Notes: generated from the letters alone by a model not told the origin. Counted from the first letter of the stretch, positions 34,423 through 48,636 are shown. The stretch is DNA of 64,000 bases from Diphasiastrum complanatum (GCA_029204225.1 CM055094.1:16273595-16337594), one strand, 5' to 3'. Numbers and translations: made by a program.

Positions 34423-34601
34423 TATTCTACTAGGAGGCGGTGGAGAGAGGGAAGATGAAAAAATAGGGTAAGTTGGAATGAATGTTTCGAAAAAATCAAA
34501 TGCGGAATAAGAGGAGGGTTAAAAGTGGGAGGGGGAGGGGAGAAAGCTCTGGAAGCAGCTCCGACTCTCTGGCTACCCGATCCCGAACTACCATCTGATA
34601 G

Positions 34602-35650
34602 TCAGGTTTGCCCATCCTTATTTTCCGCTCCGTCATTCTCATCATCGTCCCGTGATTTCTTCGAATGAGCGCTTGCTTGAGCCTTGCATGCCGTGTCCCA
34701 CAACTGGTTCACCTTGTCCAAGACTTGCTGCAGGGCCTTTGTTGTGTCTTCTAGCTGCTTATGGGACTCCAGGATGATCTTCTCTTGCTTGGCCACAATA
34801 TTTTCAAAATTCTTTTTCTTGGATTCCCGTTCTTGGATCAGCCACACGTACTTTTCCATCCGGATGGTTGAGGCATGTGGGGCCTGGAATTGTATATCCT
34901 TGGGCTTAACTAGAGGGGCATCAACTGTCATTGCACCCGATGATCCGTCTCGTACTTGGTTGATTTGGACCATCTGGTGTTTCAGTTGTTGCTGGACCTC
35001 TTCCAAAGTGGTCTTTTGCCCGACCATCACAGATCTGATTTCTCTGTCTCATTTTCCTTTTCCTTGGACAGCTTCTGTTGTTGCGCAATTTCCTGGTCCT
35101 GGTACGACCTTGTTCTCAAGCATTTGATGCTAGCTTACCAACCAATGCATATGGTAGCTCACTTCAGATAGGCCGATCATTGAGCGTTTGGCTGCTTCAG
35201 AGAGCTTCTCAGGGTTAGTGAGGGTTGGGTACTGATCAGGAGTGTGGGATGGTGAAGCTAATCCAAAAAATAGGCGTTGTGTCAAAACTGAAGATGGAGG
35301 TGGAGGGAGTGGAGGAGTGATGTTAGTAGTAATGGTGGTTGTTGTTGTTGTGGTGGTGGTGGTGGTTATTGGAGGGGTCAAACTTCTTCCTGGCTGCTCC
35401 ACCTTCTCTGGTTCGTCATCGCTTATTTCCATCAGGTCCGCAGCATCAAAATATTGCGAAGTGTCCAATGTGTGGACTTGCTGGGCCTGTGGTTGTTGAT
35501 CTTGTGGCTGCTTGGCCACTTCCGTGTCCTGGGGACTGGAACTCCCAACTCCTCCCCCCTCCCCCCCCAAAATGTTGCATGTGGTGACGTTGGCAGCGTT
35601 GGCGCGGTAATCAATGTGGGTGGGGTGGTGACCTTGTCTGGTTGAATCAC
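34602..35650 (-). pseudogene. coiled-coil element ORF family, copy 2, middle part
   Basis: 35030-34602 encodes a strong heptad-rich coiled coil (TTLEEVQQQLKHQMVQINQV, then FENIVAKQEKIILESHKQLE), ending in an acidic Asp/Glu tail. 35570-35130 is low-complexity, with a run of Thr encoded by a GTT/GGT triplet repeat at about 35325-35365 and a Pro-rich PPLPPPPSS. The region lies between the N-terminal ORF and the C-terminal conserved block, the same order as in copies 1 and 3. Confidence 0.55.
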
Positions 35651-35781
35651 GACTTGTGATGTTGTCGTGTCTGGTGTTGCTGTAGACGTCGTTGCTCCAT
35701 CACCCCCATCGATGATGTGTGAGGGTGATGAGTGTTGTTGAGAGGTTGAGGTTGAGCTTCCATCATCGTAAGCTTAACCGT

Positions 35782-36757
35782 CTATTGCTGTTCCAACTGG
35801 TGATGTCCTCCTAGCCTGAAGCTTCCTTTGTATTCCTTGTTGCCTTGTGTCTGACAGCTGGGCCTTGGAGGTATTGGCCTCTTAAGCTTCCGAGGATGCG
35901 GCTGCTTGTGGGTTTGGTTGTGGGATTTTTTGCTACTGTACCAGTGGAAGAATACTGGTGTTGACTCCTTTGGGTTGGAGTCCCAATGGCGAAGTAGCCC
36001 GTGAGTGAGCACGCTTGGACTGTTTGGCCCCGATTGGGATGTCCCATGTCTTATCCGCCATCTATAGGTGTTGTTGAAGCTTTGGCCCATTTTGTACTTG
36101 TTGGAGAGTGATATTTGTCATGAGATATCCCAGTACGGTTAGTGGCTGCTTGTCCTTAAGGCACTCATGAAGGCAGTTTGAAGCAAATTGTGCCCAATCA
36201 TAGAGGTTCTGGGCATGTAGTCATGAATCTGCCATCATGTGGAATAGGGACGTGGGTACCCTCAGCACTTTTGTCCTTGGTCGTTGTGTGCATCTGGTGA
36301 GATATGCACATGCCGCTTGCAGCTGTTGGTCATTGATCCCCTCAATGTTGTACCTGTCTTTATTTTTCCATTTATCCATTGAGAGATCGATGTACTTGAA
36401 ATATGTTGTTTGCTCTATCTTCTGGAGTGTCCTTGTGACAACATTTGGTCCTCGAGTGAACCCAAAAGGTTGCAAATCGACTGCCGCAAAAGATACATTA
36501 TAAACATAGTTCCTAATAGGGGGAACTATGAGTTGGCATGACCTTGTCGTTGCATTATAGTTAGCATACGCCAGATGTACCAGGTACGGGCTTTGATATC
36601 CCGTCAGGACAGGGATCTGGAACTCAATGGCCTTGAAGAAAGACTCTACCTGCTGGTACCAGGTCTGCATCTCTGTAATATCTAACTTGCATAGTTGGAT
36701 GTCGAGCTTATTTGCCTCGAGGTCTTCAGAACTGGAACTGGGGTTGTATGACATGGT
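35782..36757 (-). pseudogene. coiled-coil element ORF family, copy 2, N-terminal part
   Basis: The likely start is the ATG near 36755 (MSYNPSSSSEDLEANKLDIQ). The frame runs on through TEMQTWYQQVESFFKAIEFQIPVLTGYQSPYLVHLAYANY, PPIRNYVYNVSFAAVDLQPFGFTRGPN and LQAACAYLTRCTQ to 36221. Reading past the stop gives YDWAQFASNCLHECL and LTVLGYLMTNITL, then a Pro/Gln-rich stretch (36090-35782) in other frames. The fold is unknown. It looks like a globular N-terminal domain of the same element protein. Confidence 0.5.
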
Positions 36758-36804
36758 GAAAAAAATGAACAAAACAGGGGTTTGAAAATACTGTGTCGGT
36801 TGAG

Positions 36805-37030
36805 ATTTCAGACATGGTTGAGGGTGCGTCGGTTGAGATTTTAAGGATGGCGTCAGTTGAGATCTGATGGATGGCGTTGCTTGAGATTTGAAGGATGGCA
36901 TCGGTTGAGATGAGATGGACTGCGTCGGTTGAGATTTGAAGGATGGCGTCCGTCGAGATCGGATGGACTGTGTCAGTTGAGATTTGAGAGATGGTGTCGG
37001 TCGAGATGGATGGACTGGCTCCGGCCGAGA
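36805..37030. repeat. 24-bp minisatellite, about nine units
   Basis: Units such as tcggttgagatttgaaggat+ggcg repeat with a period of 24 (a multiple of three). On the minus strand they encode eight-residue repeats (SQPTPSFK-like, SQPTQSIR-like) continuous with the frame upstream of MSYNPSS. The array lies immediately 5' of that presumed start. Confidence 0.85.
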
Positions 37031-39476
37031 TGGAAGGTTAAAATGGTTGTGTAGAAGGGATTGGAAGATGTGTGTGGAGCAATGTATGGTGCGGTATAAA
37101 AAGGTTTGTGAAAGATGAAGGTTGGGAAAATAAAGATGGAAGGTACGGTGTGGAAAAGCAGAGGTGTGTTTGCAAGGAGGAATTCGAAGTATGTTGTGGA
37201 ATGAAGGATGGGAACAGAATGAGGTGGGGTAAGAAAGATGGAAGGTAGAATTACGGAAAGTGGAAGATGTGGAGATGTTGGTCAAGGATGGAGATGAGGT
37301 GAAGGTGGAAATCTGTGGGAAATGGACTGGGAGGAAAATACAAGGTCTGTGATGTTGATTGTTATGATGTTCAACAGTGTAACGGGAGCGTGATGAATGC
37401 TCGCGTGACACTACCCCTCAGCATGCAAAAAATTGCAAGGTGATGTGTTGTCTGCCGACGATGTTAGGTTTGAAGGTGTTTGGTGATGGTGCTCTCAATG
37501 GTATGTAAATGATGATGGTTGATGATTGGTGGAGGTGTTGTGGAAACGATGACGGTTGCCACTCGCATTGCCACACAAACATGACGAGCTTCAAATTGAC
37601 CCCGTGTTATGTGCGTGAAAAAGTGCCAAGATATGTAGTTGTGTGTGGGGGTACAACAAATGGTCTAGCCTTCACAAAGATGATGAGAATTAACTCCTAC
37701 CCGAATCTATACACGTCATAGCTTGCCAAATTAGCTCACAACTTATCTTTGCAAGATCAATCTTTTCTTGAAGGTTATACTCCTAAAAAATAATTTGACA
37801 TTGTATAATGTATACCATCCACAACTAAATGAGTCATTTTGCTAGGGGCTTTGCCATGCAATAAAGACATTGAATCAAGCTCCGATTAAAAAAGAAAATA
37901 CTCATGTATATTGAAACAATATCTACTCTAAAAATTTAATAAATTACCTCAATGCTCATAATTGTAAACTAAGCCAGGCGTGGCATTCTCAACAAAGGAA
38001 TATTTGAGGATAGATGAAATCAATCCATCTATGTCCTTGTTAGTGTTTTGAGCTGAGTTCAACTTTATACAAAAGTATAAAATATTATGTATACTTTTCT
38101 CCATTGAAATAATATTCAAAATTCAGTGCCGGTTGTATAATATAAAAACAAGAAAAATTAGATACAAAGATGAGACACAATATGAGATAATTGTGAATAT
38201 GCACTAAAATACATAAGAGATTCCTATGGATTTACTTGGTATGATAGGGCACCATTATAAACTTCACCACTAGGCTGCAATCCACAAAAAGACAAGTTGA
38301 AAGTGCTTCATTCTTCTCATTAAAATATAAAAAAAAGAAAGGAATTGATGAGAAAGAGTGCAATCCTAGATTCATTTGCAATTTTATATTGCAAGACTCG
38401 TAGGCCAGACTCAATAATAGAATCCATAATAAATGCATCTTATTCTTCAACTTTTTACAAAAGGAAATCTCATATTTGAGACCATAATTGAATTCATTTG
38501 TTTGAAACTCAAAAGGCATATCTACAACATCTATGACATCAAAAAAAATTGTCTTTATCAAATTTAAAATATCGATTGAAATCTTAAAAGAAAATTCATT
38601 GCATATGTACTAATTACAAGGTGGAAAATATCGGTTATAATATTTACAAGTCTATCAAAATGCTGGGCTTCTATATCTACAACCATATCTACATCAGTGT
38701 CATCTGTAGTTTATGGGGAGGATTACAAAAGTTGCATTCTTCTAACTTTCTTGGAAGCCTTACCCAATGATTGTGTGCTGCTCTAAGGAGCTCTCATTAC
38801 TCATTATATGGTACATAAAAAGAATTAAGTGGTAAAAAAGACAATGTTCATCTATTAGGTCCACTCTCAAGAAGAGAGTGTTTCTCCATGATAACATCAA
38901 CAATTGAAAGATGACGGTTTTTTTTAATTGAAGAGCAATAATATTTTTGTACTATTAGCAATGTATTTTGGACACTTAAAGATAATGTAAGATTTTAATT
39001 GTATATTTCTAGCTTCTCTCTTTTTGTATAAACTTGCATGAAGTATTAAAAAAATATAGTTTTTATTTAATTGGGTCTTCCTTGTTGAGTGTTCTAATGG
39101 AATGTTGCATGTGCTTGCTAATGTAATTTCTCCATTCCTTGTGATGACTAGATACTCAAGCTTCCATATGTATTTGGAAAGAATATTGTATGATCTCTCA
39201 AATTTTGTTGGACAAAATAATAAAGTGTATTATCACACTAATATTGGAATTGAAATAAGTAATGCAACTTAACTACTTACTGTTGAATTTCAAATGTGTG
39301 GGAGTGCCCTAACATGTGATTATGATCTCCTAAGACTTGGTGATTGCACAAAGATCAAGCATAGATTGATAATCAAGATCTATCTCAAAAAATTAAGGCA
39401 AGAGCACTTGATAACATGCATATATCACTCATACAAGTACATTCACACGTGTGGACAAGAACTTGTAAAATATTCA
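37031..39476. other. no gene recognised
   Basis: 37031-37411 continues the open minus-strand frame above the minisatellite, a low-complexity Ser/Pro/His/Phe-rich translation (FHLYFPNLHLS-like) that is unlikely to be a real protein. 37420-39476 is AT-rich DNA without recognised motifs. Confidence 0.4.
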
Positions 39477-42033
<2,557 letters not shown>

Positions 42034-42273
42034 TGTCTCAAACCCTTCTAGCACTGTGGCGTCGAACTGCTTTTGAGACGGAACAACATGGGCGACCCTG
42101 ATGGTATCTGGTGCTACTTCGGCTTAATCTTGCTGATCTATCTGGAACGAGCAATAAAAAACTGTCAATCATGAAACTGTTCAAATCTTTTTCAGGAGAT
42201 TGGGGATCACCGATTCCAATTGAAAATGTCGGCTTGAGAGTCATAGTGGACTCCACGAGTCTTCACTTGTCGA

Positions 42274-42663
42274 TCATAGGTATGATCTTTTTGTTGATGA
42301 ATCATCATCTCCTTGTTGGACTACTGGCTTGATAGTCCAAGTAATTGAATCTACTTTGACCACACGCTCACGATTCTCAAAAGTAATCTTGCCGTTGCCC
42401 CAGTTATAAATTACTTGCGCAACTTCTAACCATGGACGTCCCAATAACACTGAATATACATTTGGCGCGTCAGGTAAGTCCATTACTACAAAAGTAATGA
42501 CAAACTGCACTCCAGCTATTTTGACAAATACGTCTTTAACCATTCCTCTAGGTTGATCAGCTAGCTTAATGACAAAAGTGGTTGGTAAATTCCCATTTTT
42601 CATATAGTTTGGTTGAAATCAGGTTAACTCATGAACCTCCATCAATCACAACTGTTTTCATCA
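42274..42663 (-). pseudogene. gypsy-type retroviral aspartic protease (broken)
   Basis: Reading from 42663: MKTVVIDGGS, a stop, then VNLISTKLYEK, the active-site turn of plant Ty3/gypsy proteases (DGGS-x-x-N form). The open frame 42603-42274 follows: LADQPRGMVKDVFVKIAGV, VITFVVMDLPDAPNVYSVLLGRPWL and VIYNWGNGKITF. LLGRPWL is the typical C-terminal helix. A stop sits right after the catalytic turn, so the gene is dead. Sequence upstream of the Asp is also present in the inverted arm at 43790-43890. Confidence 0.8.
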
Positions 42664-43895
42664 CGCTACGGAATCGAGGACGCACACCACACAAACACCT
42701 CAAAACGCGTTAAAATGTTGGCCTTTTGTTTGGTTTGAGGTTTAGTGTTTGGGAAACAAACAACCAGAAGGAGTATACCAAAGATACTGTTAAGCAAGAT
42801 CCTGATGATGATGAGGAGTACAAGCCTTCAGTGCGCCAGACAGAAAGTTCCAGCTCTTCCATAAGTCTGAAGTGTGACAGAAGTATTGAAGTTGCTTGGT
42901 ATATGACAGGGACGGTGTGAGTGAAAGTCAGTTAGAGCATATTTTGAAATAAGAACACAGTTTGAAAGGAAAATTTATGGGCTTCAATACCCATTTCCTG
43001 AACTCAGACACCCAAAGAAACAACATAGATCAGACAATGATCAATACCCTTTCATCTGGATGTTTGGCCAAGAAACTTTGCAAGAAAAGCAATGGTCAAA
43101 AATGTCTTTCCAGTGCATGGAGATGGTAGAAGTGGTTCTGACGCTAGTACGTGTTCCCGGATTTTACCACATCATCAATTGTTCCGTCTTGGACTCCACG
43201 TCAAACTTTTTTAGTGAGTCTCCAGAGACAGCACCCACTGGTTTCTGATCCACTGATCAAAAACCAGTTGGTGTTTTCTCTGAAGGCTCACCAAAAACAT
43301 TTGGCGTGGAGTCGAAAACGGAGCAATTAATGACGTGGTAAAATCCGGGAGTATGTGGAGGCGACACAACCACTCCTTTCGTCTGCATGCCCTGGACAGA
43401 CCTTTTTGGCCATTGCTTTCTTGCAAGGCTTCTTGGCAAAATATCCACCCAGTGATATATACTGCTTCGTTGGGTGTTTGAGTTCAGGAAATGGGCAGTG
43501 AAGCCAAAGCCTAAATTAGAAAATAGTATAAAGCCAACATAACTGCCTTTCAAACTCTGTACAGATTGAAAAACCGGCTCTAACTGGCTTTCATTTACAC
43601 CATCCTTGTCGGTAACCAAACAACTTCAGTACGTCTATCGCACTCGCCAGTTATGAAAGAGATCAAACTTTCTTCCTGGCTAATTGAAGGCTTGTACTCT
43701 TCATCATCAAAAGAATCTTGCTCAACAGTGTATTTGATGTCCTTCTTTTCGTCATTTGTTCGCTAGCCGTTGGCCCTAAAGCATGCGATAGGTCCACACT
43801 TTTACGCGTTTTGATGGGCTTGTGTGGTGTGCGTCCTCAGTTCCGTGGCTTGATGAAAACAACTGTGAAAAAACTGTTGTTCACAATTTTGAACT
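42640..43895. repeat. large imperfect inverted duplication, centre near 43253
   Basis: The arms, about 42640-43250 and 43256-43895, read outward from the centre as homologous sequences. Both begin with a version of aaaccagT(T)GGTG and carry VPGFYHIINCSVLDST / TPGFYHVINCSVFDST in their antisense frames. At their outer ends both reach cgcgttttga...tgtgtggtgtgcgtcc and the ATGAAAACA start of the protease block. The spacer is only a few bases, so a single strand could fold into a very long hairpin. Confidence 0.85.
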
Positions 43896-43959
43896 CTAGA
43901 AGTTAATGGACACCAGAAGAGTGAATGATCAGCAGAACTATGCCATTCACTACAAGTCC

Positions 43960-44650
43960 TGCAAGAGGTATAGCTACCTCTGTCAACACAGGCCTACACA
44001 GTACTCTGTCTTATATGATGTGATCGGTTTCTCCCCAGATGAACTTCAACAGCTTACTAATTACTTATGCAAAACTGTTTCATTCACTACAAGGAACCAC
44101 GAGACCTACAGAGTACTCTGCCTTATATGATGTGATCGGTTTCCCCCCGGATGAAGTTCAACAACTTACTAATTACTTATGCAAAACTGTTTCATTCGCT
44201 ATAGAGAACCACGAGACCTACACAGTACTGTGTCTTATATGATGTGATCGGTTTTCCCCCGGATGAACTTCAACAACTTATTAATTACTTATGAAAAACT
44301 GTTTCATTCACTACAGGGAACCATGAGACCTACACAGTACTCTGTCTTATATGATGTGATCGGTTTCCCCCCGCATGAACTTCAACAACTTACTAATTAC
44401 TTACGCAAAACCGTTTCATTCACTACATGAAACCACGAGACCTACACAGTACTATGTCTTATATGATGTGATCAGTTTCCCCCCGGATGAACTTCAACAA
44501 CTTACTAATTCCTAATGCAAAACTGTTTCATTCACTACAAAAAACCACAAGACCTACACACTACCATGTCTTGGTTGATGAGATTGGTTTCTCCCCTGAT
44601 GTTCAATAGCTTACTAGTTACTTATGGCACTACTTCAACATGCTATAATA
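43960..44650. repeat. 112-bp tandem repeat, six units
   Basis: The word cctacacagtac recurs at about 43993, 44105, 44217, 44329, 44441 and 44552, with spacings of 112, 112, 112, 112 and 111. Units differ by a few substitutions. The period is not a multiple of three, so the small ORFs across it are by-products. The array directly abuts the inverted duplication. Confidence 0.93.
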
Positions 44651-44671
44651 CGCTATCGAAATGTTTTGTCA

Positions 44672-45151
44672 ATTCCGAACCGGCAAAGTGTCCCTGAAGC
44701 CCTGTTTGACGTCGAACTTCGGAAGGACGTACTGGGCCTGCCGTCTGTCCGGTCCTCGTCCCGTCTGCTCCCACAGGTTCCTATCGAGGTTGTCCGCTGA
44801 CCGAAACGGACATTTGAAACGGATCTCGTTTGGAGAAACGGGACCGTCGGACGAAGAGCTGCAAAACTAGTTCATTTCGACTGACCTAATTGCGTTTCTG
44901 TCCCGTCGAACGACCATTTTGACTCGAGGATACCCGAATCGAGCCATACTCGGTCCCTTGGGTTCGTACCCGCTTCATGAACCAGTGGATTGTATTCTTG
45001 GACCATTTTGTTGATTCCAAATGTTTTCAGGTCCCGTCCCAGCAAAGTGTCCCTGAAGCCCTGTTTGACGTCGAACTTTGGAAGGAGGGACTGGGCCTGC
45101 CGTCCATCCGGTCCTCGTCCCGTCTGCTCCCATAGGTTCCTATCGAGACTG
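44672..45151. repeat. 359-bp tandem repeat, left part
   Basis: The GC-richer unit containing aagtgtccctgaagccctg occurs at 44686 and 45045 (offset 359). The second unit is cut at 45151 by the copia insertion and resumes at 49118. The unit carries several cgtccgg words. No known function. Confidence 0.88.
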
Positions 45152-45852
45152 TGTGAAAGTACTGTACTTTAGGACCATAAATGGATCTACAACAGATCCA
45201 CAAGAGTGATTGGATGCTTGCTTAACAATCTATCAAAAAACTAGACACAAAAAAGTTGATCTAGATTGGCAGTTTGACAAACAACAAGCATTAACAATCA
45301 AAAGCATTGATCAACATTGAAATCCGAGCCCACACGTGTGTACTACAGTCTGTAGTACGGCCTTCAACATGAGAAACAAGTAGAAATTGATTTGGTTTCA
45401 TTTGGATCACAAAAACTCAATGTACATAGTGAACTAGCTTGAGATTGCCAATGAGCTCCAAAAATTTTCTATCTTCTCACTATGGAGAGAGGGAATACAT
45501 AGCAAATTCGACTTCCTTCTTGAAGTTAGGTGGATTTCCAGCATGTAATAAGGAAGTTAACTCACTCTCCTTGACCTAAAATGAAACCCTAGTCTATTTC
45601 CTAGAGTTATGCTTGGTAGGTAGCTAGTTGGTCAAATTTTCACCTTAAACTTAGGTGTAGGTCCTATAAAGTAGGGATGACCACCAAATAGACATGACCA
45701 ACTCTCTTGACTTGACCTAACCTACATTAGGATGGGTTTCCCATGTAGCATCATGGCCTCACATGTGTGGGACCCACTTGTGTACACAATTTACACTATT
45801 CTACATGGTTTTTGATCAAGCTAGATTTGCCAATTTTTGGCAATTCTTCACA
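45152..45852 (-). repeat. 3' LTR of the young copia (701 bp)
   Basis: On the minus strand it begins TGTGAAGAATTGCC at 45852 and ends GTACTTTCACA at 45152. Its last 217 bp (45152-45368) have no counterpart in the 5' LTR. Confidence 0.85.
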
Positions 45853-45868
45853 CTCCTCCTCAAAGTTA
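45853..45868 (-). other. polypurine tract of the young copia
   Basis: On the minus strand TTTGAGGAGGAGTG lies immediately before the LTR start TGTGAAG. It would prime plus-strand DNA synthesis. A similar sequence occurs near 39510. Confidence 0.8.
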
Positions 45869-46062
45869 GCTTGATCTATTTACAACTCTCTTGATAGATC
45901 AATGAAAGCTTTTAGAAGTGTCTAAAAAATCCAGCTACAAAGAAGGAACTTTTGAGACTCCAATAGAGAATGATGTCCATGAAGGATCTTTCACCGCCTC
46001 TTAGGGAATCCCTTACAAGATGTTCCATAAATGTGTCTATATACATGTAGCACACTTCAAAA

Positions 46063-46512
46063 CTAAACATCATGCCAAGCCATGGATTCCAAGGCATTTT
46101 GTGCACTTGAAGATACATCAATTGAAATATTAAGTGCATAAATAATGTTGCCAAAGACAACTTGTCTTGCTTGATCCATATGATTGAGCCTAGATGGCTC
46201 CATCTTGATACTCAAGGTTTTTCTTGGAGTCCTCGGGTCTTGAGCTTGCTCCTCCACTTGACTTGACTCCAAAACATCAATGAATTGAATAATGTGTTGA
46301 TCCAAAGGTGCTTCTTCAAGTTTACAAATCTTCCACTCTTGAAAGATCACATTTTCACCATTGACAAATTCTTTGGTTGAAAACAAGTAGATTCTACAAT
46401 CTCTACTTGAAGAGCAAAACACTACCATTATTCCTATCATTGAAATAGGATAATCTTTGGTCCTTACATTGGAATGATCATGCTCAAAGCATGTGGACCC
46501 AAAGATTTCCAA
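46063..46512 (-). pseudogene. young copia: integrase C-terminal remnant
   Basis: The 149-codon frame starts MEIFGSTCFEHD and has IMVVFCSSSRDCRIYLFSTKEFVNGENVIFQEWKI, which follows the pattern of the copia integrase C-terminus (FGCxxF...YRCYDPxxxxxxxSRDVxFxE). The core with the DDE residues is absent upstream, and after an acidic linker no RT follows. The frame overlaps the end of the gag-protease ORF in a different phase. Confidence 0.65.
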
Positions 46513-48218
46513 TACAAATGATGTTTCATTTTTATGACACTATTCAAACTATTACAAAAATAGTTATCCAATGAAATTGCTTTATCAACAACAAATGTAG
46601 ATTTCAAAGCATCCCATTTCATTGTCTTGTCATACAAAGTAATAAACACCATGAATCTTAAAGGTAAGAAACAAGTCACCTCATGTCTACTAATACTTTC
46701 CAAAAAGTATTCAAAGATAGTAGACTCTCCAATGCTCACCACCCTTGCAAGATGCACACTTGAATGGACAATTTGCATGCAATTTGATGACTCGGACATT
46801 GTCATTGAGGACTCTCTTGGAACTCTCATGCTTTGAGGCTGATCCTCAAGATCTTCCTCCTTTTGATGCTCCTTCTCAATGCAAGCAAGATCACACTTTG
46901 CCAAGATCTCCTCTTGAGTGATCTCCTCCTTTGTCAAGCTCATTCTTTCAAAAGCAACACTAGCTTCCAACTTAAACAATCTTCCATGTTTAAATCCCTT
47001 TGCAATGCAAACATCATTCTCCAAGATGAAGCAAACACCATGCTTAAAGTGGACATCCAAACCACTTTCTAAGAGTAGACCAACACTAAGCATATTCTTG
47101 GTGATTGACGGTACATAAAGGACATTTTCTAGATCCATGCATTTTGAGGATTCTAGATACAAAGAGATGGTGCCAACACCATCTATCCTACACTCTTTAT
47201 CATTTGCAGTAAAGACAAACTTTTTAGCATCATTGAAAGAGTGTAAGGTTGAGAAAAAGTCCTTTTCACAAGACATGTGGGAGCTAGCCCCACTGTCGAT
47301 CCACCAATTGTCTCTTGAATTGCCATTGCTTGTTGGTGAGGATGTAGATGCCATCAATAATACATCTACTTCATCCTCCTCCTCCTCCTTTGCAAGGTTT
47401 CCTTGTTTGTCCTCCTCCACTTGTGCTCTTAGCCTCTTGTAGCATTCAGATGCATAATGCCCCTTCCTTCCACAAAAGAAGCATTTTTGCTTTGACTTGT
47501 CCTTTGAGCTTGATGCATCATCCTCTTCTTTGGCCTCCTTTGGATGCTTCTTCTTTCCATTGGTCTTCTTTTTGCCCTTGAATGAGAAATTGGCTTTCTC
47601 ATCACCATCTTGCAAAGACAAGGAACTCATCCTAGATTTTGCATGGAGCATTCTACACTCTTCAGCCACTAATACATTGTGAAGTTTTTCTATAGTTGGC
47701 AAAGTGTCTTGGATGGCAAAACTTTGGACCAAATTTGCAAAGTCATCTCCTAGACCATTAAGGACAATTTGTACAAGAGCTCCATCATGAATCTTCTCTC
47801 CAATGGAAGCCAACTCCCTATTTAGAGACTTGATTTTGAGTACATAATCCTGTGCACTCTCCTCACTTCTCCTCATGCTTTGCAAAATGTGATTTCTAAG
47901 CATAAGAACTCTAGAAGTGTTGCTAGACTCATAGATTGATTTTAAAGACTCCCAAGCCTCTTTAGCATTAGTACAAGCTAATACTTCTCTCAACAAATCA
48001 TTGCTCACATTCATCTTCACACAATGAAGTGCAAGCTTAGATCTCTTCTTGTATCTAGCTAACTCCTGTGCACCTAGAGGTTCATCTTCATCTTCAATCA
48101 AGAACTCATAAAGGTCTTGGAGCACTAAGAGTGACTCCATTCTAACCTTCCAAATAGCATAATTTGTAGAATTCAACCTCTCACTAGCTTCTAGAAGGTA
48201 TGCTCCAGCAGATCCCAT
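46464..48218 (-). CDS. copia gag-protease polyprotein of the young element
   Basis: I start at the ATG 48218 (MGSAGAYLLEASERLNSTNY), which aligns with the gag of element C; an upstream in-frame ATG at 48242 exists. Domains in order: gag (YAIWKVRMESLLVLQDLYEF, AWESLKSIYESSNTSRVLML, LVQIVLNGLGDDFANLV), a Lys/Glu-rich linker, CCHC knuckle CFFCGRKGHYASEC (47487-47446), protease WWIDSGASSHMS (about 47310-47275) and the following LENVLYVPSITKNMLSVG. The GAG-pre-integrase segment gives way to a tail (TFVVDKAISLDNYF, YWKSLGPHALSM) that does not match normal integrase and looks like a deletion join. The frame is intact over 584 codons, which agrees with a recent insertion. Confidence 0.88.
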   Translation of the reverse strand: MGSAGAYLLEASERLNSTNYAIWKVRMESLLVLQDLYEFLIEDEDEPLGAQELARYKKRSKLALHCVKMNVSNDLLREVLACTNAKEAWESLKSIYESSNTSRVLMLRNHILQSMRRSEESAQDYVLKIKSLNRELASIGEKIHDGALVQIVLNGLGDDFANLVQSFAIQDTLPTIEKLHNVLVAEECRMLHAKSRMSSLSLQDGDEKANFSFKGKKKTNGKKKHPKEAKEEDDASSSKDKSKQKCFFCGRKGHYASECYKRLRAQVEEDKQGNLAKEEEEDEVDVLLMASTSSPTSNGNSRDNWWIDSGASSHMSCEKDFFSTLHSFNDAKKFVFTANDKECRIDGVGTISLYLESSKCMDLENVLYVPSITKNMLSVGLLLESGLDVHFKHGVCFILENDVCIAKGFKHGRLFKLEASVAFERMSLTKEEITQEEILAKCDLACIEKEHQKEEDLEDQPQSMRVPRESSMTMSESSNCMQIVHSSVHLARVVSIGESTIFEYFLESISRHEVTCFLPLRFMVFITLYDKTMKWDALKSTFVVDKAISLDNYFCNSLNSVIKMKHHLYWKSLGPHALSMIIPM

Positions 48219-48239
48219 CTTACTAGTGACTTCTACAAA

Positions 48240-48595
48240 CAAGAAATAGATTTGATTGACTTGAAACTCACAAAGGTCTCACACTTGCAGTGTTTCACTC
48301 AAATTTGATTTCTAATCCAACAAATGGACTTATAATCACAGTTCTATCACTCCCTCACAAAGTTGGAATGAAGATAAGATGAAGTGAAAACTACTTTCAA
48401 ACAAATCTTGCCAAGAAATGGATTTGATTGTCTCTAGAAACTCACTAAGGTCTCTCTCTTGTAGTTTTTCACTCAAATTAGATTTCTAATCCAACAAATG
48501 GACTTATAATCTCAGTTCTAGCACTCCCTCACAAAGTTGGAATGAAGATAAGATGTGAAATCTACTTACAATCAAATCTTACCAAATTTGGCTAT
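48240..48595 (-). repeat. 174-bp duplication in the young copia leader
   Basis: The stretch with gatttctaatccaacaaatg recurs at 48307 and 48481 (offset 174), with flanking blocks in the same order and a few differences. It lies between gag and the 5' LTR, where the packaging signal and primer site would be expected. Confidence 0.85.
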
Positions 48596-48636
48596 TTTTG
48601 GACCAAAAAATGACTTAATCTCTTTCTTTCAACCTG

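Noticed and set aside
36758-37411. N-terminal 220 codons of the long minus-strand ORF
   Set aside because: Low-complexity Ser/Pro/His/Phe composition and the minisatellite make translation doubtful; MSYNPSS near 36755 is a better start.
43960-44650. CRISPR-like regular array
   Set aside because: The 112-bp units are contiguous and similar throughout, with no alternating short repeat and unique spacer, in a plant genome: ordinary tandem repeat.
47137-47682. Plus-strand ORFs opposite the young copia gag
   Set aside because: Antisense shadows of the acidic/Lys-rich gag linker and zinc knuckle, which are convincingly coding on the minus strand.
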